A stretch of 64,000 bases of DNA from Sphaerisporangium sp. (GCA_025964675.1 JAOPYI010000207.1:19079-83078), one strand, 5' to 3'. Positions 54,392 through 64,000 are shown, counted from the stretch's first letter. A program made the numbers and translations. The notes: generated from the sequence alone by a model not told the origin.

Positions 54392-57034
54392 TTGACCGCC
54401 GCCGCCGGGCTCGGCGCGGCGGCCCTCGCGGCTGCCCTTCTCGTCAACGGTCCCTCCACCGTCGTGACCGCGGTCGCCGGGGTGGTGGCCGGGCTGCTCG
54501 CCGCCGTCTCGCTCTTCGTCGCCGCCGTACGGGCCACACCGCGCTCGCGGCACCAGTCGTCGGCCTGGCGCTGGCTCGCCTGGGGCTCCGTGACGTGGCT
54601 TGTGGGCATCGGCGTGCGGCCGGTCGCGGAGGGCACGCCGTTCGTGCTGACCTTCGCCGACGTCCTGTTACTCGTGGGCACCCTTCTGCTGGCCATCGGC
54701 TGTGGCCTCACCGCGCGACGGCCCTCGTACGGCAGGTCGTTGCTCCACTACGTCACCAGCGCCTACATCAGCGCCGCGTCGCTGTTCGCGATCTGCTGGG
54801 TCGTGCTGCTCGCCCCCGCCTACGCCAAGGCGGAGGAGCCCAGCACCCTCGCCCTGCCCGTGCTGTGCCTGCTCGCGACCTGCGCCGTGGCCCCGGCCGT
54901 GCTGGCCACCCGCTCCGCCGGGCGGCGGGTCGGCATGGCCGCGCTGGCGGTTCTCGCGGCGGTCACCGTCGAGGAGCTCGCCACGGCGGTCGGGCGCCTG
55001 ACCGTGGGAGGCACCCCGCCGCTCGTCGCGGGCATGGTGGCGCCCGTCGCGTTCCTGCTGCTCGCCGCCACGCCCTGGGCGAGCCGCGACTGCGTGCGGC
55101 CGGTGCGGTCCACGCCCTCCGCGGTCGTCGATGGCGCGCCCCTGGCCCTGGCCGGGGTCGCCACCGTCGTCCTCGTCGTGCGCGTGCTCGCGGGCCGGCT
55201 CGAGCAGCCCATGGCGGTGCTGCCCATCGTCGTCGGCTCGGTCGTTGTCGTGCTGCTCGCCAAGGTCTTCGTGCTGGCCCTTGAGACCACCAGCATGCGC
55301 GGCACCGTGGAGACCGGCGAGCGGCAGCTCATCCATCTCGCCGAGAACGCCGGAGACGTCGTCCTCGTCTGTGACCCCGACGGGGCGATCCGCGAGATCG
55401 GCTCCGGGGTAGAGGCCACGTACGGCTATCACCCACCGGAGCTCATCGGGCGCTCGGTCCTCGACTACGTGCACTCCGAGGACGCGCCCGCCGTCCTCGC
55501 CGCCCTTCGCGCCATGACGGCCGACGAGGAGCCCGCCACCAACCGCCAGGGCGCCTGCCGGGTCTCCTGCCGGGTACGGGCAGCCGACGGCACCTGGCGG
55601 CCCGCCGAGTCCGTCGCCACCCGTCACCCGCGCGAGAGCGAGGACCTCGTCCTCATCTCCACGCGCGACGTCAGCGACCAGGTGGCGCTGCGCAACCAGG
55701 TGGCCCACCTGACCTTCCACGACGGCGTGACCGGCCTGCCCAACCGCGCGTACTTCGAGGAGCGCACCCGCGAGGTGCTGGCGCGCAGGGGCGCGGGCCG
55801 CACGGCCGTGGTGTTCGTCGACCTCGACGGGTTCACCGGCGTCAACGACTCCGTGGGCCACGCCAGCGGCGACTACCTCCTCAGCCAGGCCGCGCGGCGG
55901 CTGCGCGCGGCCGTACGCGCCGACGACACCCTGGCACGCTGGGGCGGCGACGAGTTCGCGGTGCTCCTGGAGTCGGGCAGCTCTGGCAGCTCCGGCAGCT
56001 CCGGTACGGCCGACGCCCAGACCGCCATCGACCTCGCCGAGCGGCTGGTGCGCGCGGTGTCCTCCGAGCCGTTCCGGGTGGCCGACCGCGACATCGCGCT
56101 CACCGCCAGCGTCGGGGTGGCGTTCGCCGAGGACGGCGTCCCGGCGGGCGACCTGATCCGCAACGCCGACGTGGCGATGGCCCGTGCCAAGGAGCTCGGC
56201 GGGCGCCGGGTCGAGGTGTTCGCCGCCCACATGCACGCCGACGTCGTACGACGTCTTGAGCTTGCCGCCGACCTGCAGCGGGCGCTGCTCGCCAACCAGT
56301 TCGCCGTGGAGTACCAGCCGGTGGTCGACCTCGCGACGTCTCGGGTCACGGCGGTCGAGGCCCTCGTACGCTGGTGCCGGGGGAGCACGTTCGTCCCTCC
56401 CCAGCAGTTCCTCGGCGCCGCCGAGGACACCGGGCTGATCGTCCCGCTGAGCGAGTGGATCCTGCGGGAGGCCTGCCGCGAGGTCGCCAACTGGCGGGCG
56501 TCGTCCTGGGACATCGGGCTGTCGCTCAACCTGTCAAGCCGCCAGATCACCGCGCCCCGCTTCGTGGAGACCGTAGAGTCGGCCCTCGCCGAGAGCGGCC
56601 TGCCCGCGAGCGCGCTCACCCTCGAGGTCATCGAGGAGATGCTCGTCGAGGACGCCGAGGAGGTCATCAACCGCCTGTCGGAGCTTCGCGCGCTCGGCGT
56701 GCGGCTCGCGATCGACGACTTCGGCACGGGGTACGCCTCCCTGGCCTTCCTCCGCCGGCTGCCCGTCGACATGATCAAGATCGACCCGTCCTTCGTATCG
56801 GGTCTCGGCCGTGACGAGACGCTCACACTGCTGACCCGCACGATCGTGCGGCTCGGGCACGACCTCGGCCTGATCGTCGTGGCCGAGGGCATCGAGCGGC
56901 CCGAGCAGCTGGAGCTCCTGCGCGAGATGGGCTGCACCCGAGGTCAGGGCTTCCTCGTGGCGAGGCCGATGGCCGCGAGGGGCGTCGACTCGCTCATGCG
57001 CACGAGCCTGACGCCCCTTCAGAACACCGCCTGA
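54392..57034 (+). CDS. cdgF: Membrane PAS-GGDEF-EAL cyclic-di-GMP protein (CdgF-like)
   Basis: An 880-residue protein: about nine hydrophobic helices to residue 300, a PAS domain (LAENAGDVVLVCDPDGAIRE, about 315-430), GGDEF at 518-522 (ARWGGDEFAVLLES) and EAL at 656-658 (VTAVEALVRWCRGS). PDE residues are kept (SLNLSSRQ, LEVIEEML, IDDFGTGYASL, MIKIDPSFV, AEGIERPE, RGQGFL). A run of Gly-Ser-Ser units follows GGDEF. The symbol rests on remembered synteny with S. coelicolor CdgF. The start is uncertain: TTG 54392 has AAGGG 5 bases upstream, and TTG 54362 is the only earlier candidate after an in-frame stop. Confidence 0.82.
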   Translation: MTAAAGLGAAALAAALLVNGPSTVVTAVAGVVAGLLAAVSLFVAAVRATPRSRHQSSAWRWLAWGSVTWLVGIGVRPVAEGTPFVLTFADVLLLVGTLLLAIGCGLTARRPSYGRSLLHYVTSAYISAASLFAICWVVLLAPAYAKAEEPSTLALPVLCLLATCAVAPAVLATRSAGRRVGMAALAVLAAVTVEELATAVGRLTVGGTPPLVAGMVAPVAFLLLAATPWASRDCVRPVRSTPSAVVDGAPLALAGVATVVLVVRVLAGRLEQPMAVLPIVVGSVVVVLLAKVFVLALETTSMRGTVETGERQLIHLAENAGDVVLVCDPDGAIREIGSGVEATYGYHPPELIGRSVLDYVHSEDAPAVLAALRAMTADEEPATNRQGACRVSCRVRAADGTWRPAESVATRHPRESEDLVLISTRDVSDQVALRNQVAHLTFHDGVTGLPNRAYFEERTREVLARRGAGRTAVVFVDLDGFTGVNDSVGHASGDYLLSQAARRLRAAVRADDTLARWGGDEFAVLLESGSSGSSGSSGTADAQTAIDLAERLVRAVSSEPFRVADRDIALTASVGVAFAEDGVPAGDLIRNADVAMARAKELGGRRVEVFAAHMHADVVRRLELAADLQRALLANQFAVEYQPVVDLATSRVTAVEALVRWCRGSTFVPPQQFLGAAEDTGLIVPLSEWILREACREVANWRASSWDIGLSLNLSSRQITAPRFVETVESALAESGLPASALTLEVIEEMLVEDAEEVINRLSELRALGVRLAIDDFGTGYASLAFLRRLPVDMIKIDPSFVSGLGRDETLTLLTRTIVRLGHDLGLIVVAEGIERPEQLELLREMGCTRGQGFLVARPMAARGVDSLMRTSLTPLQNTA
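55976..56002 (+). repeat. In-frame 9-bp tandem repeat, three units
   Basis: Three consecutive 9-base units read Gly-Ser-Ser (GGCAGCTCT then GGCAGCTCC twice), placed just after the GGDEF motif of the c-di-GMP protein. Unit number could vary by replication slippage without breaking the frame. Confidence 0.8.
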
Positions 57035-57080
57035 CGCTCACCGTCCGACATCCCATATCCTGAGACATGTGTCCGGGGAT

Positions 57081-57111
57081 TTGACACGTCGGATGTGTCA
57101 GGGGCTATCGT
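57081..57111 (+). promoter_or_regulatory. ilv operon promoter
   Basis: A consensus -35 TTGACA (57081-57086) and a -10 TATCGT (57106-57111) with 19-base spacing. Transcription would begin about at 57118, the start of the leader peptide. The inverted repeat GACAC-N7-GTGTC (57083-57099) overlaps the promoter, and GACATGTGTC lies at 57064-57073, so a regulator may also act here. Confidence 0.7.
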
Positions 57112-57117
57112 TGCGGC

Positions 57118-57201
57118 ATGCGTATCACTGGGGACTCGATTGCCGGGCTCATGCGAGCCTGGCTTGACGGTGTAGTACTTCGCCGGCGCGCGGGTCGCTG
57201 A
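57118..57201 (+). CDS. ilv leader peptide
   Basis: A 27-codon open frame at the predicted transcript start: [20 protein letters not shown] followed by LRRRAGR and a stop. It contains branched-chain codons (Ile3, Ile8, Leu11, Leu16 and the cluster Val19-Val20-Leu21). Ribosome stalling at the Val-Val-Leu cluster when charged tRNAs are scarce would alter folding of the following RNA. C. glutamicum has a comparable Ile/Val/Leu-rich leader before ilvBNC. Confidence 0.75.
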   Translation: MRITGDSIAGLMRAWLDGVVLRRRAGR

Positions 57202-57263
57202 CGAAGAGTCCCAGCCTGCGCGCCAGCCCCAGCACCGCCTCACCGGCGGGCGGGGCATTTTTT
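57185..57263 (+). promoter_or_regulatory. ilv transcription attenuator
   Basis: GGCGCGCGGG (57185-57194) can pair with CCTGCGCGCC (57215-57224), a 10-bp stem overlapping the end of the leader peptide. It is followed by a terminator: GCCCC (57226-57230) and CCGCC (57235-57239) pair with GGCGG (57245-57249) and GGGGC (57252-57256), then TTTTTT (57258-57263). This is the only window hairpin with a proper T tract, and it lies between leader peptide and ilvB, as attenuation requires. Confidence 0.8.
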
Positions 57264-57302
57264 ATGGCCACACCCAGCTCAGCCACGCAAGGAAACGAGC
57301 CG

Positions 57303-59054
57303 ATGACCGAAGAGATGACAGGTGCACAGGCCCTCGTCAGGGCGCTGGAGCAGGTCGGGGTCGACACGGTGTTCGGGATCCCCGGCGGTGCGATCCTGCC
57401 TGCCTACGACCCGCTCTACGACTCCACCAAGGTCAGGCATGTGCTCGTACGCCACGAGCAGGGCGCCGGCCACGCCGCCGAGGGGTACGCCCAGGCGACC
57501 GGCCGCGTCGGGGTGTGCATGGCCACGAGCGGCCCCGGCGCCACCAACCTCGTCACCGCCATCGCCGACGCGTACATGGACTCGGTGCCGATCGTCGCGA
57601 TCACCGGCCAGGTCGCGGCGCCGCTGATCGGCACGGACGCGTTCCAGGAAGCCGACATCTGCGGCATCACCATGCCGATCACCAAGCACAACTTCCTGGT
57701 CACCGAGGCCGACGACATCCCCCGGATCATCGCCGAGGCGTTCCACATCGCCTCGACCGGCCGTCCGGGCCCGGTCCTCGTCGACATCTCCAAGGACGCG
57801 CTCCAGGCGACGACCGCCTTCTCCTGGCCGCCCACGATGCGCCTGCCGGGCTACCGCCCGGTCACCCGGCCGCACTCCAAGCAGATCAGGGAGGCCGCGC
57901 GCCTCATGTCCGAGGCCAAGCGCCCGGTGCTGTACATCGGCGGCGGCGTGCACAAGGCCCGGGCCTCGGCCGAGCTGGCCGAGCTGGCGGAGCTGACCGG
58001 CATCCCGGTCCTCACCACCCTGATGGCCAGGGGCACCTTCCCCGACACCCACCCCCTGCACCTCGGCATGCCCGGCATGCACGGCACGGTCGCGGCCGTG
58101 GGCGCCCTGCAGCGGAGCGATCTGTTGATCGCTCTGGGCACACGCTTCGACGACCGCGTGACCGGCAGGCTCGACAGCTTCGCCCCGCTAGCCAAGATCA
58201 TCCACGCGGACATCGACCCCGCCGAGATCTCCAAGAACCGCCACGCCGACGTCCCCATCGTGGGCGACTGCCGGGAGGTCATCACCGACCTGCTCGCGGC
58301 GGTCAAGAACGAGCACGCCGAGGGCCGCACCGGCGACTACGGCGCCTGGTGGACCCTGCTCAACGGGTACAAGTCCACCTACCCCCTCGGGTACGACGAG
58401 GCCGAGGACGACTCGCTGGCCCCGCAGTACGTCATCCAGCGGCTCAGCGAGATCGTCGGCCCTGACGCCCTCTACGTCGCGGGGGTCGGCCAGCACCAGA
58501 TGTGGGCCTCGCAGTTCGTCACGTATGACAAGCCCGGCTCGTTCATCAACTCGGGCGGTGCCGGCACCATGGGCTTCGCGGTCCCCGCGGCGATGGGCGC
58601 CAAGATGGGCCGGCCCGAGGCCACCGTCTGGGCCATCGACGGCGACGGCTGCTTCCAGATGACCAACCAGGAGCTCGCCACGTGCGCGCTCGAAGGTGTG
58701 CCGATCAAGGTCGCCGTCATCAACAACGGCAACCTCGGCATGGTCAGGCAGTGGCAGACGCTGTTCTACAACAAGCGCTACTCCAACACCGACCTGCAGG
58801 CGGTGCGCCGGATCCCCGACTTCGTCAAGCTGGCGGAGGCGTACGGTTGTGTCGGCCTGCGGTGCGAGCGGCCTGAGGACGTCGACGCGACGATCCGCAA
58901 GGCCATGGAGATCAACGACGTGCCCGTGGTCATCGACTTCGTCGTCCACAAGGACGCCATGGTCTGGCCGATGGTCGCGGCGGGAACCGGCAACGACGAG
59001 ATCAAGATCGCTCGGGACATGGCTCCCGTGTGGGACAACGAGGAGCTGCTGTGA
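57303..59054 (+). CDS. ilvB: Acetolactate synthase large subunit
   Basis: A 583-residue ThDP-dependent synthase, the first common step of branched-chain amino-acid synthesis. It has [20 protein letters not shown], the catalytic Glu in [23 protein letters not shown]-region [17 protein letters not shown] and the ThDP motif [20 protein letters not shown] followed by [16 protein letters not shown] 57303 has AAGGAA 8 bases upstream; ATG 57264 is rejected because it lies at the attenuator T tract. ilvN and ilvC follow on the same strand. Confidence 0.97.
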   Translation: MTEEMTGAQALVRALEQVGVDTVFGIPGGAILPAYDPLYDSTKVRHVLVRHEQGAGHAAEGYAQATGRVGVCMATSGPGATNLVTAIADAYMDSVPIVAITGQVAAPLIGTDAFQEADICGITMPITKHNFLVTEADDIPRIIAEAFHIASTGRPGPVLVDISKDALQATTAFSWPPTMRLPGYRPVTRPHSKQIREAARLMSEAKRPVLYIGGGVHKARASAELAELAELTGIPVLTTLMARGTFPDTHPLHLGMPGMHGTVAAVGALQRSDLLIALGTRFDDRVTGRLDSFAPLAKIIHADIDPAEISKNRHADVPIVGDCREVITDLLAAVKNEHAEGRTGDYGAWWTLLNGYKSTYPLGYDEAEDDSLAPQYVIQRLSEIVGPDALYVAGVGQHQMWASQFVTYDKPGSFINSGGAGTMGFAVPAAMGAKMGRPEATVWAIDGDGCFQMTNQELATCALEGVPIKVAVINNGNLGMVRQWQTLFYNKRYSNTDLQAVRRIPDFVKLAEAYGCVGLRCERPEDVDATIRKAMEINDVPVVIDFVVHKDAMVWPMVAAGTGNDEIKIARDMAPVWDNEELL

Positions 59055-59100
59055 GCCGTTTCGGCGACGCCGGCCGCGGAGTTTTCGCAGGAGGGAACGC

Positions 59101-60664
<1,564 letters not shown>

Positions 60665-60684
60665 GCCTTCTTCCGCGGCCGAAC

Positions 60685-60723
60685 GCCACCGGCTCCGTCC
60701 CCTCACGGGACGGAGCCGGTGGC
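60685..60723 (+). terminator. ilvBNC terminator
   Basis: A perfect 17-bp stem (60685-60701 with 60707-60723) and a 5-base loop CTCAC, starting 20 bases after the ilvC stop. No long T tract follows. It is the strongest hairpin in the window. Confidence 0.85.
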
Positions 60724-60880
60724 GTCTCCGGGCCCGGCTGCTTTGTGTCCCATGTCAGTGATCATGGCAGGAGGTTTCCGTCATCCCGACGGCCGGTCGC
60801 CGCCGTATCGGTCCGATCGGGTGCTAGAACAAGATCACCAACTGGCCGTAGAACCGCCAGTGCCTATCGGTGAGGGGATT

Positions 60881-61990
60881 TTGAGAAATCTTGTGTGGGC
60901 TGTGTCGTTCATCCCCGCCATGGCCGTGCTCATCGTCACACAGTCCAGTGCGAGCGCCCCGCAACCGCCGGTGAGCCTGGGAGCTGCCGGCGGCTTCGCG
61001 GTTCTGGCCGGGAGCACCGTCACCAACACGGGTCCAACCGCCGTCACCGGGGATCTCGGACTGAGCCCGGGTACGGCGGTGACCGGCTTTCCGCCCGGCA
61101 CCGTGGCCGGAACCATCCACGCGGCCGACGCCGCCGCCGCGCAGGCCCAGGTGGACCTGACCGCCGCCTACAACGACGCCGCCGCTCGGACTCCTGCGAC
61201 CACCGTGCCCACCCAGCTCGGCGGTACCACTGTGACGCCGGGCGTCTACACCTCCGCTGCGGGCACCTTCCAGATCAGCGGAAACCTGACCCTCGACGCG
61301 CAGGGAGACCCGAACGCGGTCTTCATCTTCCAGACCGCCTCCACCCTCATCACCGCATCCGCCAGCTCGGTGACCCTCACCGGCGGCGCCCAGGCCTACA
61401 ACGTCTTCTGGCAGGTCGGCAGCTCGGCCACGCTCGGAACCGACTCCAGCCTCGCCGGCGACATCCTGGCGCTGACCTCGATCACCGTGACCACCGGCGT
61501 GAGGGTGAACGGCCGCACCCTGGCCCGCAACGGCGCCGTCACCCTGGACAGCGACACCATCACCCGGGCCGCCGGTGCCCTCTCCATCAGCGTGCCTACG
61601 ACCGCGAACCTGGGTTCCGCGGCTGCCGGCGCCGCCAACGTGTCTGGCCGGCTCGGCGCGGTCACCGTGACCGACGCTCGCGATGCCCCGAGCGCCGCCT
61701 GGATCGCGACCGTCAGCTCGACGAACTTCACCACCGGTGGCGCCACCGCCCCCGAGACCATCGCGAAGGGATCCGTCAAGTACTCCCCGGGCTCGGCCAC
61801 GAGCACCACCGGTAACGCGACGTTCACCCCCGGAACCGCCGGCGACCTCGGCTCCGCGCGCACCGCCTTCTCCGCCTCCAACGGCACCGGTGACAACTCC
61901 GCCACCTGGAACCCGACGATCACCGTGACGCTACCCGCGGGCGTCATCGCCGGAACCTACACCGGCACCATCACCCACTCGGTCGCCTAG
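60881..61990 (+). CDS. Secreted DUF3494 (ice-binding-like) protein with C-terminal beta domain
   Basis: A 369-residue exported protein. The signal peptide is LRNLVWAVSFIPAMAVLIVT then QSSASA. A DUF3494 beta-helix occupies about residues 30-230 (VSLGAAGGFAVLAGSTVTNT, DPNAVFIFQTASTLITA and AYNVFWQVGSSATLGTDSSL are diagnostic). The last 130 residues form a separate beta-rich domain (VTDARDAPSAAWIATVSSTN ... AGTYTGTITHSVA), resembling WxL-type surface domains without the WxL anchor. Some DUF3494 proteins bind ice; others act as adhesins. TTG 60881 with GAGGGG 3-5 bases upstream fits the signal peptide best. Confidence 0.82.
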   Translation: MRNLVWAVSFIPAMAVLIVTQSSASAPQPPVSLGAAGGFAVLAGSTVTNTGPTAVTGDLGLSPGTAVTGFPPGTVAGTIHAADAAAAQAQVDLTAAYNDAAARTPATTVPTQLGGTTVTPGVYTSAAGTFQISGNLTLDAQGDPNAVFIFQTASTLITASASSVTLTGGAQAYNVFWQVGSSATLGTDSSLAGDILALTSITVTTGVRVNGRTLARNGAVTLDSDTITRAAGALSISVPTTANLGSAAAGAANVSGRLGAVTVTDARDAPSAAWIATVSSTNFTTGGATAPETIAKGSVKYSPGSATSTTGNATFTPGTAGDLGSARTAFSASNGTGDNSATWNPTITVTLPAGVIAGTYTGTITHSVA

Positions 61991-62005
61991 CGATCGTAGT
62001 GTCTG

Positions 62006-63571
62006 TCAGCACGCGGCGGGCTTGAGCCAGGAGCACTCGAGGTCGGCGTCCGGCCCCGTCGGAGCTTGATTCCTGAGCTGCACGGTGGCGTCCGCGGGCG
62101 CGTTCCGCCTGAACTGGGCGAGCCGGACCGCGATGGAGTCCTCCAGGTTCTTCGGAGTGCCGGACAGGTAGTTGTTGGTCAGGATGGAGAACACCAGCGG
62201 CTCGCCGTCGGCGCTGGTCACGTAGCCGGAGAGCGCGGTGACGCTGGTCAGCGAGCCGGTCTTGGCGTGCACGTTGTTCGCCGCGGGGGTGCCCCGCATG
62301 CGGCCGCTCAGCGTTCCGCCGGTGAAGTGGTCGGGGTTGCCCGCGATGGGCAGGGCGTCGTACCAGGTCTTGAACCAAGGCTTGGACCGCATGGCGATCA
62401 GGTACGCGGTGAGCTCGCCCGGTGTCACGCCGTCCAGCCGGGACAGGCCCGAGCCGTCGCGCAGCCGTACCGTCTTGACCCCGTTCTTGGCGGCGAACCC
62501 GAGCGTCACCGCGAGCCCGGCGTCCCAGGTGCCCTTGCCGGAGACCTTACGGCCCATGGCCTTGGTGAGGATCTCCGCGTGCATGTTGTTGCTGAGCTTC
62601 ATGAAGGGCACCAGCAGCTGCCCCAGCGGCATCGAGTCGCGCTGCGCCACGCTCTTGGCCGCCGCAGGCGTCGCACCCTGCCCGGTCGTCCCGAGGACGC
62701 GTACCCCGTGCTTGGCGAGCGCCTTCCTGAACAGCGACGCGGCGTACCCGGTGGGATCGTTGACCGCCACCCACTCGTTGTACTTCGCCGCCACCGTGCC
62801 CGTGATCACGATCTTGTTGGTGCCGTGGACGCGGTTCACCAGGACGTCGGTCTTGGCCCCGGTGGTCGCGTGGTTCTCTATCGTGACGTAGTCGGTCTCC
62901 GGCGTCGTGGTGACCTTGGCGGGGGCGCCGGGCGTGTCGCCGGGGGAGACCGAGACGACCACCGAGCCGGCGTCGTAGTCGGTGTCGGGGGAGGCGGTGA
63001 GGGCGGAGATCTGGCCCGCGTAGTAGTACGGCTCGTCGTCCCACGCCCAGTCGGTGCCGAGCCGCACGTCGTCGAACCAGGTGTCGTCGGCGACCAGCTT
63101 GCCGGTGACGAGCTTGACGCCGGAGTCGGCGACCTTGGCCGCGAGCGCGTCGTAGTCGGCGGCGAGCATGGTGGGGTCGCCCGTCCCCTTGAGGTAGAGG
63201 TCACCGGCCAAGGTCGAGCCCGCGCGGCGTCCGGAGCTCAGCACGCTGGTCGTGAAGCGGTAGTCGAGGCCCAATGTGTCCACGGCCGCGGCGGAGGTGA
63301 GCAGCTTGGTGTTGGACGCCGGGACGAAGACCTTCCCGGTGTCCTGCGCGTAGAGCTCCTCGCCGGTCTCGGCGCTCTTGACGACCACACCGGAGCGGGC
63401 GACCACCAGGCGAGAGTCGCTGAGCAGCTGGTCGAGGTCCTTGACGAGATCGGCGACGCCTGGCGCAGGATCGGCGGCGCTCGCGGGGACGCCCGCGCCC
63501 GATGCCCACGTCAGGGTGATGGTGAGGAGCGCTCCTGTCAGCAGGGCGGTCGGTCGTCGGGGCATCCGCAT
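62006..63571 (-). CDS. dacB: D-alanyl-D-alanine carboxypeptidase/endopeptidase (PBP4, S13 family)
   Basis: A 521-residue exported class C penicillin-binding protein that trims peptidoglycan stem peptides or cross-links. The signal peptide spans about residues 1-33 (ALLTGALLTITLTWASGAGV). Active-site motifs are SxxK in VPASNTKLLTSAAAVD (Ser86, Lys89), SxN in MKLSNNMHAEILTKAMG and KTG in NNVHAKTGSLTSVTALSGY. The large insert between SxxK and SxN is typical of PBP4/S13. GGAGGAACCC precedes ATG 63571. It converges with the DUF3494 gene, 15 bases apart. Confidence 0.95.
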   Translation of the reverse strand: MRMPRRPTALLTGALLTITLTWASGAGVPASAADPAPGVADLVKDLDQLLSDSRLVVARSGVVVKSAETGEELYAQDTGKVFVPASNTKLLTSAAAVDTLGLDYRFTTSVLSSGRRAGSTLAGDLYLKGTGDPTMLAADYDALAAKVADSGVKLVTGKLVADDTWFDDVRLGTDWAWDDEPYYYAGQISALTASPDTDYDAGSVVVSVSPGDTPGAPAKVTTTPETDYVTIENHATTGAKTDVLVNRVHGTNKIVITGTVAAKYNEWVAVNDPTGYAASLFRKALAKHGVRVLGTTGQGATPAAAKSVAQRDSMPLGQLLVPFMKLSNNMHAEILTKAMGRKVSGKGTWDAGLAVTLGFAAKNGVKTVRLRDGSGLSRLDGVTPGELTAYLIAMRSKPWFKTWYDALPIAGNPDHFTGGTLSGRMRGTPAANNVHAKTGSLTSVTALSGYVTSADGEPLVFSILTNNYLSGTPKNLEDSIAVRLAQFRRNAPADATVQLRNQAPTGPDADLECSWLKPAAC

Positions 63572-63882
63572 GGGTTCCTCCAGAGGTAGACGGCCCGGAT
63601 CATGCCGCGATCATCGATAACCTCTGACCCGACGGCAATACGGAAATCTTCGTATCTTGTGGGATTTCTTCATCAGGCCGTCTGGCTCCGCCCCACAGGG
63701 CAGGGAAATATGCGCCACGCGGGCACGATGGCTCTGGGCCGCGGCCGTGGCCTACCGTACATGCCTTACCCGGAAGCCGCAGAAGGCCCCGTCCTTCAGG
63801 GCGGGGATGAATGCGGTCCCCTTCAGGGGATGGGCCGCCGTTAGGCGGGACAACCCGGAGCGTGTAGCGCGGACCCGGGAGA
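63572..63882. other. Region between dacB and the IS200/IS605 transposase
   Basis: A 311-base gap. The left part should hold the dacB promoter on the minus strand. The right part (from about 63780) holds three stem-loops belonging to an insertion-sequence end. No convincing gene is present; short open frames here lack ribosome binding sites and family resemblance. Confidence 0.5.
63787..63848. mobile_element. IS200/IS605 element end with three tandem hairpins
   Basis: Three stem-loops in 62 bases: CCCCGTCC-TTCA-GGGCGGGG (63787-63806), TCCCC-TTCA-GGGGA (63817-63830) and CCGCC-GTTA-GGCGG (63835-63848). The first has the TTCA-looped G/C hairpin familiar from the ends of IS605-type elements, which use subterminal hairpins rather than inverted repeats for strand recognition. 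It lies just beyond the transposase stop codon, where an element end is expected. The exact boundary is not determined; it is probably near 63766-63787. Confidence 0.6.
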
Positions 63883-64000
63883 TCAGGTGGGGCGGCGGTG
63901 GTGTTCGATGTACTGCTTGATGATCGCCGGTGGTGCGCCGCCGCAGGAGGCGGCGAGATAGGACGGTGACCAGAAGTGGCTGTGCATGATGGCCCGGTTG
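63883..64000 (-). CDS. tnpA: IS200/IS605 TnpA transposase, C-terminal part
   Basis: The last 39 codons of a gene running off the right edge of the window. The visible protein reads NRAIMHSHFWSPSYLAASCG then GAPPAIIKQYIEHHRRPT and a stop at 63883-63885. WSPSYxAASxGGAPxxxIKxYIE is the hallmark C terminus of Y1 HUH single-strand transposases (TnpA). The HUH and tyrosine motifs lie outside. Whether a tnpB partner exists cannot be seen. Confidence 0.85.
   Translation of the reverse strand, partial: NRAIMHSHFWSPSYLAASCGGAPPAIIKQYIEHHRRPT

Noticed and set aside
57264..57302. ATG 57264 as the start of ilvB
   Set aside because: It lies at the end of the attenuator T tract and too close to the hairpin for a ribosome binding site; ATG 57303 has AAGGAA at a suitable distance.
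63602..63920. Short open frames on the plus strand near the right end
   Set aside because: They overlap the IS hairpins and antisense tnpA, lack ribosome binding sites and resemble no protein family.

Overview
The window is about 70% G+C. Its genes have strong third-position G/C bias, many GTG/TTG starts, four-base ATGA/GTGA overlaps and TANNNT -10 boxes. It holds a complete GlgE alpha-glucan pathway, a gatCAB amidotransferase operon, tandem Ser/Thr kinases and Tat and lipoprotein signals. Together these point to a filamentous actinobacterium, possibly of the Streptosporangiales. That placement is inferred from gene order and composition only. The order cysteine desulfurase - mnmA - methionine synthase-like - ligA - GGDEF/EAL - gatCAB - ... 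- GGDEF/EAL - ilvBNC is, from memory, the conserved chromosomal backbone of Streptomyces and relatives, so most of the window is core chromosome.

Layout. (1) 1-3.6 kb: small accessory and regulatory genes. These are an AhpD-like protein; a divergent MarR/cupin pair with a shared operator; and a TetR gene divergent from a truncated efflux-pump gene coupled to an SGNH hydrolase. (2) 3.6-5.3 kb: signal peptide peptidase sppA. (3) 5.3-20 kb: alpha-glucan and trehalose metabolism. glgB, a small membrane protein, mak, treS and glgE lie on the minus strand. They diverge from glgP, a debranching enzyme and a GT4 glycosyltransferase on the plus strand. TreS makes maltose from trehalose, Mak phosphorylates it, GlgE polymerises maltose-1-phosphate and GlgB branches the glucan; GlgP and the debrancher take it apart. 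(4) 20-25.6 kb: an enoyl-CoA hydratase, then a tightly packed five-gene operon. It encodes a coiled-coil protein, a QueC-like PP-loop ATPase, a DppA D-aminopeptidase, a Tat-exported flavin amine oxidase and a YbaK-type tRNA-editing domain. Its purpose is unclear, and it is my best candidate for an undescribed system. (5) 25.8-31.3 kb: three consecutive Ser/Thr kinases with multi-spanning membrane tails. (6) 31.6-41.4 kb: etfBA, an MFS permease with a TetR regulator, cysteine desulfurase, a DUF695-like protein, mnmA, an MBL-fold hydrolase, a methionine synthase-like protein and a small secreted protein. (7) 41.6-57 kb: ligA, a GGDEF/EAL protein, gatCAB, a VanW-family protein, a sugar-dehydrogenase lipoprotein, a 2-hydroxyacid dehydrogenase and a PAS-GGDEF-EAL protein. 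(8) 57-60.7 kb: ilvBNC behind a leader peptide and attenuator, closed by a 17-bp terminator hairpin. (9) 60.9-64 kb: a secreted DUF3494 (ice-binding-like) protein, a dacB-type D,D-carboxypeptidase and the edge of an IS200/IS605 element.

Regulation visible in the DNA: three local repressor operators (MarR, two TetR), an ilv attenuator, several rho-independent-like hairpins, and at least eight genes whose -10 box sits 6-8 bases before the start codon, implying leaderless mRNAs. No rRNA, tRNA or CRISPR array was recognised.
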